From Puffinus mauretanicus (taxonomy: Eukaryota > Chordata > Aves > Procellariiformes > Procellariidae), in assembly GCA_023333565.1 (NCBI GenBank), contig JAJKFH010003627.1, positions 6,863,501 through 6,927,500 on the forward strand: DNA of 64,000 nt. The letters are read 5' to 3'. The position numbers and the translations under genes are program-made. The notes under the pieces are model-generated. The model made no database searches and had not been told where the DNA came from. It saw nothing but the letters and a program-made list of their open reading frames with translations. Position 1 is the first letter of the stretch, and each line of letters opens with the position of its first letter. Shown here one piece after another: positions 60,638 to 64,000 of this stretch.

Positions 60638-60706
60638 GTGGGATGAGAAGGTAACTCTGACAGCTAAGAGTGAATTATGGCAGACTACTATAAAGATGTA
60701 TGACCT
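60638..60706 (+). other. Candidate exon (unassigned)
   Basis: The acceptor is TTTTCTTGTAG and the donor GTAAGA. With the phase carried from the previous segment it encodes WDEKVTLTAKSELWQTTIKM plus YD and part of a Leu codon; the other two frames are closed. I do not recognise the peptide. Confidence 0.3.
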
Positions 60707-62275
60707 GTAAGAGTACTTACTTCTTACAATTTGAAATTAATATTCTTACTTAATGCAATACAGAATGAGTATTAAAATAATCTGCCCCTGAATTTGACAC
60801 AGGGCTGTCCTAAAGAATTGGGCATCTTTCCTCTTCAAATTGTGTTTCTCTTGATCTGTAATGTTAATCACTATGCAGTCGCTTTATAAAGGTAGCTTTG
60901 ATTATTCTGAGCTTCCTGCAACTAGCAGGTTTTGTCAGAATCAGCACCTGCTGAATGAGTCGTGTTTCATTATGAGCCACATCTACAGGAATCAAAGTGT
61001 TGCTGGAGAAGGGAGGGTCCAAGAACGATGTGAGCAAACTGAGTTGGGAGGAAAATGAGACTGAAATCTGTTTCCATTTTGTTTCTTTGTCCAAAACTCT
61101 GAATGTCTGAAACTTTAAAGTGACTTACCTTTTTTTTTGAGTTTTGAGCACACACTTTTACATTTGAAGTCTGTCAGTCACAGGTATGTCATGCTTGTGG
61201 AATCAAGGGACTTACTCATGCCTAACTATTTTATTGAATCTGTTGGTAGCTGTTTGAACAAGTAAACAATGGCTTTGAAAATAAGTGTAAATCAACAGAG
61301 AACAGAGAAGTTGGATGCTGTTCAGAAGGTGCAGACTGACCTGCCTGTTGTTTAGTTAGTCAAAACAGTATTTTTTAAATCTCAATTAGAGAAGCCTCAT
61401 CAGAGATCTCGGTGGTCTTTTATTCAGTCTGAATAAAAAAGCCTTTGCTTTTGCAGTATCTGTGGGACAGTAATGTTTTTGTAATTGCAACTTTTTAGGT
61501 ACCACCTCAGTGGTCTGAAAACATCCTGTGCCAGCACTTCAACTTTGAGTTTGTTTCATCTATTGAATTCTGGGTTGTGGCTATCCTCTATGAATCCATG
61601 GAAGGCTTTGTTTGAGGCTCCTGATTCTTCTTTTCTTCAGCGGTGTTACCTGAACATCACTGCCTTGTTTGCTGCTTGCTAGAAGTGAATTCAGTACTAG
61701 TGGTACCTGTTCTCAGGAGAAGATTTTCAGCTGTGGAAAATGCTTTCTCATGCTCTTGGTCCGTTGAAGCCTGTTTGGCTGTGTTCAAGACCAATTTCAA
61801 GATATGCTTTAACTTGGTGGTGTTATGGCTGTAATTGTGGTGCTCTGTCTTGGCAGAGTCTTGATCTGGGTTAGGAGTATGATAATTCTTGTCTGTTACG
61901 AGTAATTCTGTATTTTATGTCTAAACTTGTTATGGTTCTGCAATGGTATAACAACAAGAACTAATGAACAGCATAAATCCCTCCATTGTTTTTGCAAGAC
62001 TGTAACAGGGCGGGTGGGAAGGGGAGAGGGAAGGAGGGAGAGGGGGTCTCCTCTTCAGTTGAAATGACTGGAGCACTGGAAATAACACTGTGTTTTGCAT
62101 TCTGTACTTAAGAGTTATAAAGTCTTTAATACAGGGGTGTGCTCTTGCTGTGTGCTCACGTGGAGCCCGGCACAACAGGTTCTTGCAATCTCTTGAGACT
62201 CTGGGCACTACCTGAATGTATGTAACAATGTTTATGTGATTTCTGAATGTAAATGTAATTGTGTTCCTTTTCAGC

Positions 62276-62391
62276 TGCAGAACAACCTGGCTCAAGCAAG
62301 ATCCAGTTTTGAAGCAGGTGGCAGTACCCAGACTCTCTGCTTAAACTGCTTTCTTCCATTGAATTCAAACGCACAAACAAGGTATCTTCTT
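62276..62391 (+). other. Candidate exon (unassigned)
   Basis: The acceptor GTGTTCCTTTTCAG is good, and the donor ACAAG/GTATCT is fair. In the phase carried from the 60.6-kb segment the frame ends in TAA after about 22 codons; one other frame is open throughout. It is either a UTR exon, the end of a short upstream frame, or chance. Confidence 0.25.
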
Positions 62392-64000
62392 AATAGAAAA
62401 AGGCATCTGCACTGTGTTCTCTAAGTGCTTCCTGTACGTGTGTATACTTGTTTTCTAAATATACCCTTCCTTCTTTTGGGAAGCAGATTAGAATGAGAGG
62501 GGAGTTATGTCTGGATATTGGATTTTGGCATGGTTGTATATGGAGTGTTAGGAAGCAAGATGAAGGGTGATTTAAGATCTGGATGAAGTGAAACTTGTGG
62601 TGATTGTTCCTTTTCTTCTTCACTTGGCATTGCTTGCAAGTCGTCTTTATGGTAAGTGCTTTTGTTCATCCTTTTGAAGATAGTTGTAGAGGCCACAATA
62701 GCAAAAGGGAAAGGCTGTAACTGTACCTTCCCACACAGGCTCTGAATAATGCGTATGTTAAATATTGCCTCAACACTGAATTATGATGATGATAAAATAC
62801 AGGACAGAAGACACAAATTTGCTCTCTTTTTGCTTGCAGTATGGATTTTGCTGAGTTATATTATCTGTGAGAATAATCCTAACCTGACTGGGATCAGAAT
62901 TTGAACTGTTCCCTATTTCTTCAGCTTTTGTCAGACTGCTAGTCAGACAGTAGTCTCTCAGAGAACAGTCCGACTCTGTTATGGTTGATAGGGATGTAAG
63001 AAGTGCTCTTTATCTCGTCTGCTCTGAACACCAAGTAGTGTTCTACTCCCACCTCCCTGCACTCAGCCAGAATAGATCACAAAGTGGGTGGACAAGTTGG
63101 TTTGGAGGAAGCAGGGGTTCAACGCTTCAGGCCACATTGTAAGATGACCTTAAAATGACAACAGTTAAACGTTCATCTTGGACCTGACGTGTCCATGGGC
63201 TATTTCCCTCCAGAGCGGTTCATCCAGTCTCTGAGCTTTCTGCCTGGCAGGGTGACCTTCCTCAGAACCCACAGTGTCCCTGTCACCAGAGGTAGTCCTG
63301 CAGTATGCAAAGCACCTCAGCATTGCTTGGATGGTTAAGGCACACTGTCTTTCAGTGTCATCAGAAACTCTTTGGTATACGGTCACAGAAACACAAGCAT
63401 TTCTTTGAAAGCTTGAAAAACCTCTAAAGCATTTGGCTGGACTGAAGGCATTTTCTTGTCATACCAGCTGTTACTTAAGTACCGGTTCATTATAACAAAG
63501 TGAATAATGAGAATGAAGCTGTGATACCTTTAAAGGAAAAGCTATGTTGGCAGATGTGAACTACACAATGATGTGAAGGGCAGACTAGAAGGGCAATAAG
63601 AATCTAATTCAGCAAACATTTCATGCCTGTCTAATAGCAAATTTGGTCGAGACTATAGGTTGAAAACAAGCTTTTCAGTAATTTGATTTCTGTATACATG
63701 ACTAGTGAACTTCCTGGTTTCAAGGAAGCAGTTCTCTGTAATTTAGGAATTGAGTCAGACTAAAGGGAATTGAAATAATGTAGTGAGTTATTAAACACCA
63801 GACTGTAAATATCATAGCCAACTGGTCAAGTGCAGGAGGGGGTTGTGAAGAAATATGTCAGCTGTGCTAAGATGCAGGATTCATCTCCTGTCTTTTTGCA
63901 TAATTTTTAGACTCTGTAACAAGCTCTGAAACTGTGTAGTGTTTGAAATGGAATAGAACCTGTCTAGGTATGACTTGTTGACTTGCAGAAGGTCAGGTCA
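62392..64000. other. No supported feature; presumed intron of the 57.6-kb gene
   Basis: This is AT-rich sequence without a coding exon or recognisable repeat that I can support. No kinase motif such as HRDLKPEN or DFDLG is encoded in any frame here. Confidence 0.5.

Noticed and set aside
61499..61682. Possible exon with an open frame after TTTTTAG
   Set aside because: Two frames are open over part of it, there is no good donor in the right phase, and no known protein resembles either reading.
57040..64000. Search for MKNK1 kinase-coding exons and its known N terminus
   Set aside because: No kinase motif or match to the MKNK1 N terminus was found in any frame, so the gene name rests on synteny alone.
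1..64000. tRNA, rRNA, CRISPR, bacterial operon or complete retroviral elements
   Set aside because: No cloverleaf with A/B boxes, spaced repeat array, or gag/pol-like frame was visible. The window reads as ordinary avian nuclear DNA.

Overview
This window is vertebrate nuclear DNA, almost certainly from a bird. Genes are split by GT-AG introns, promoters sit in CpG islands, and polyadenylation signals are AATAAA. The interspersed repeats include CR1-type LINE 3' ends that terminate in the ATTCTATG octamer typical of birds. The gene order EFCAB14 - ATPAF1 - MOB3C, all on the + strand, matches one side of the conserved block known from human 1p33 (EFCAB14-ATPAF1-MOB3C-MKNK1). There is no bacterial, viral or plasmid content.

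Layout: (1) 1-4986 holds the last five coding exons of EFCAB14, ending in an EF-hand and a short 3' UTR. (2) 4990-7619 is a gap that becomes a CpG island and serves as the ATPAF1 promoter. (3) 7620-17276 is complete ATPAF1, with nine coding exons encoding 305 aa, including one GC-AG intron. (4) 17300-24030 is intergenic, AT-rich turning GC-rich near 20 kb. (5) 24039-48177 is MOB3C. The proposed parts are a promoter and two non-coding 5' exons near 24.0-24.7 kb. The certain parts are three coding exons (32612-33029, 42827-43029, 46729-46758) encoding 216 aa, and a 1.4-kb 3' UTR. (6) 48200-57000 is intergenic with an old CR1 copy. (7) 57040-57960 is a strong CpG-island promoter with three NRF1-like motifs and an ATG in good context that is split by a splice donor after two codons. 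Three exon-like segments follow (58.6, 60.6 and 62.3 kb). By position and strand this should be the 5' end of MKNK1, but no kinase-coding exon lies inside the window, so that identity is inferred from synteny only.

The three recognised genes do unrelated housekeeping jobs: a membrane-anchored EF-hand protein, a mitochondrial F1-ATPase assembly chaperone, and a zinc-binding MOB-family kinase adaptor. They are not an operon; each has its own promoter and poly(A) signal. They are co-oriented by conserved synteny.

I found no clearly new biological system. The points most worth checking are the proposed MOB3C 5' exons with a TATA-like element inside a perfect 18-bp palindrome, the unassigned spliced 5' chain after 57.6 kb, the GC-AG intron of ATPAF1, a G-quadruplex-prone run inside ATPAF1 codons, and several fold-back sequences between the genes.
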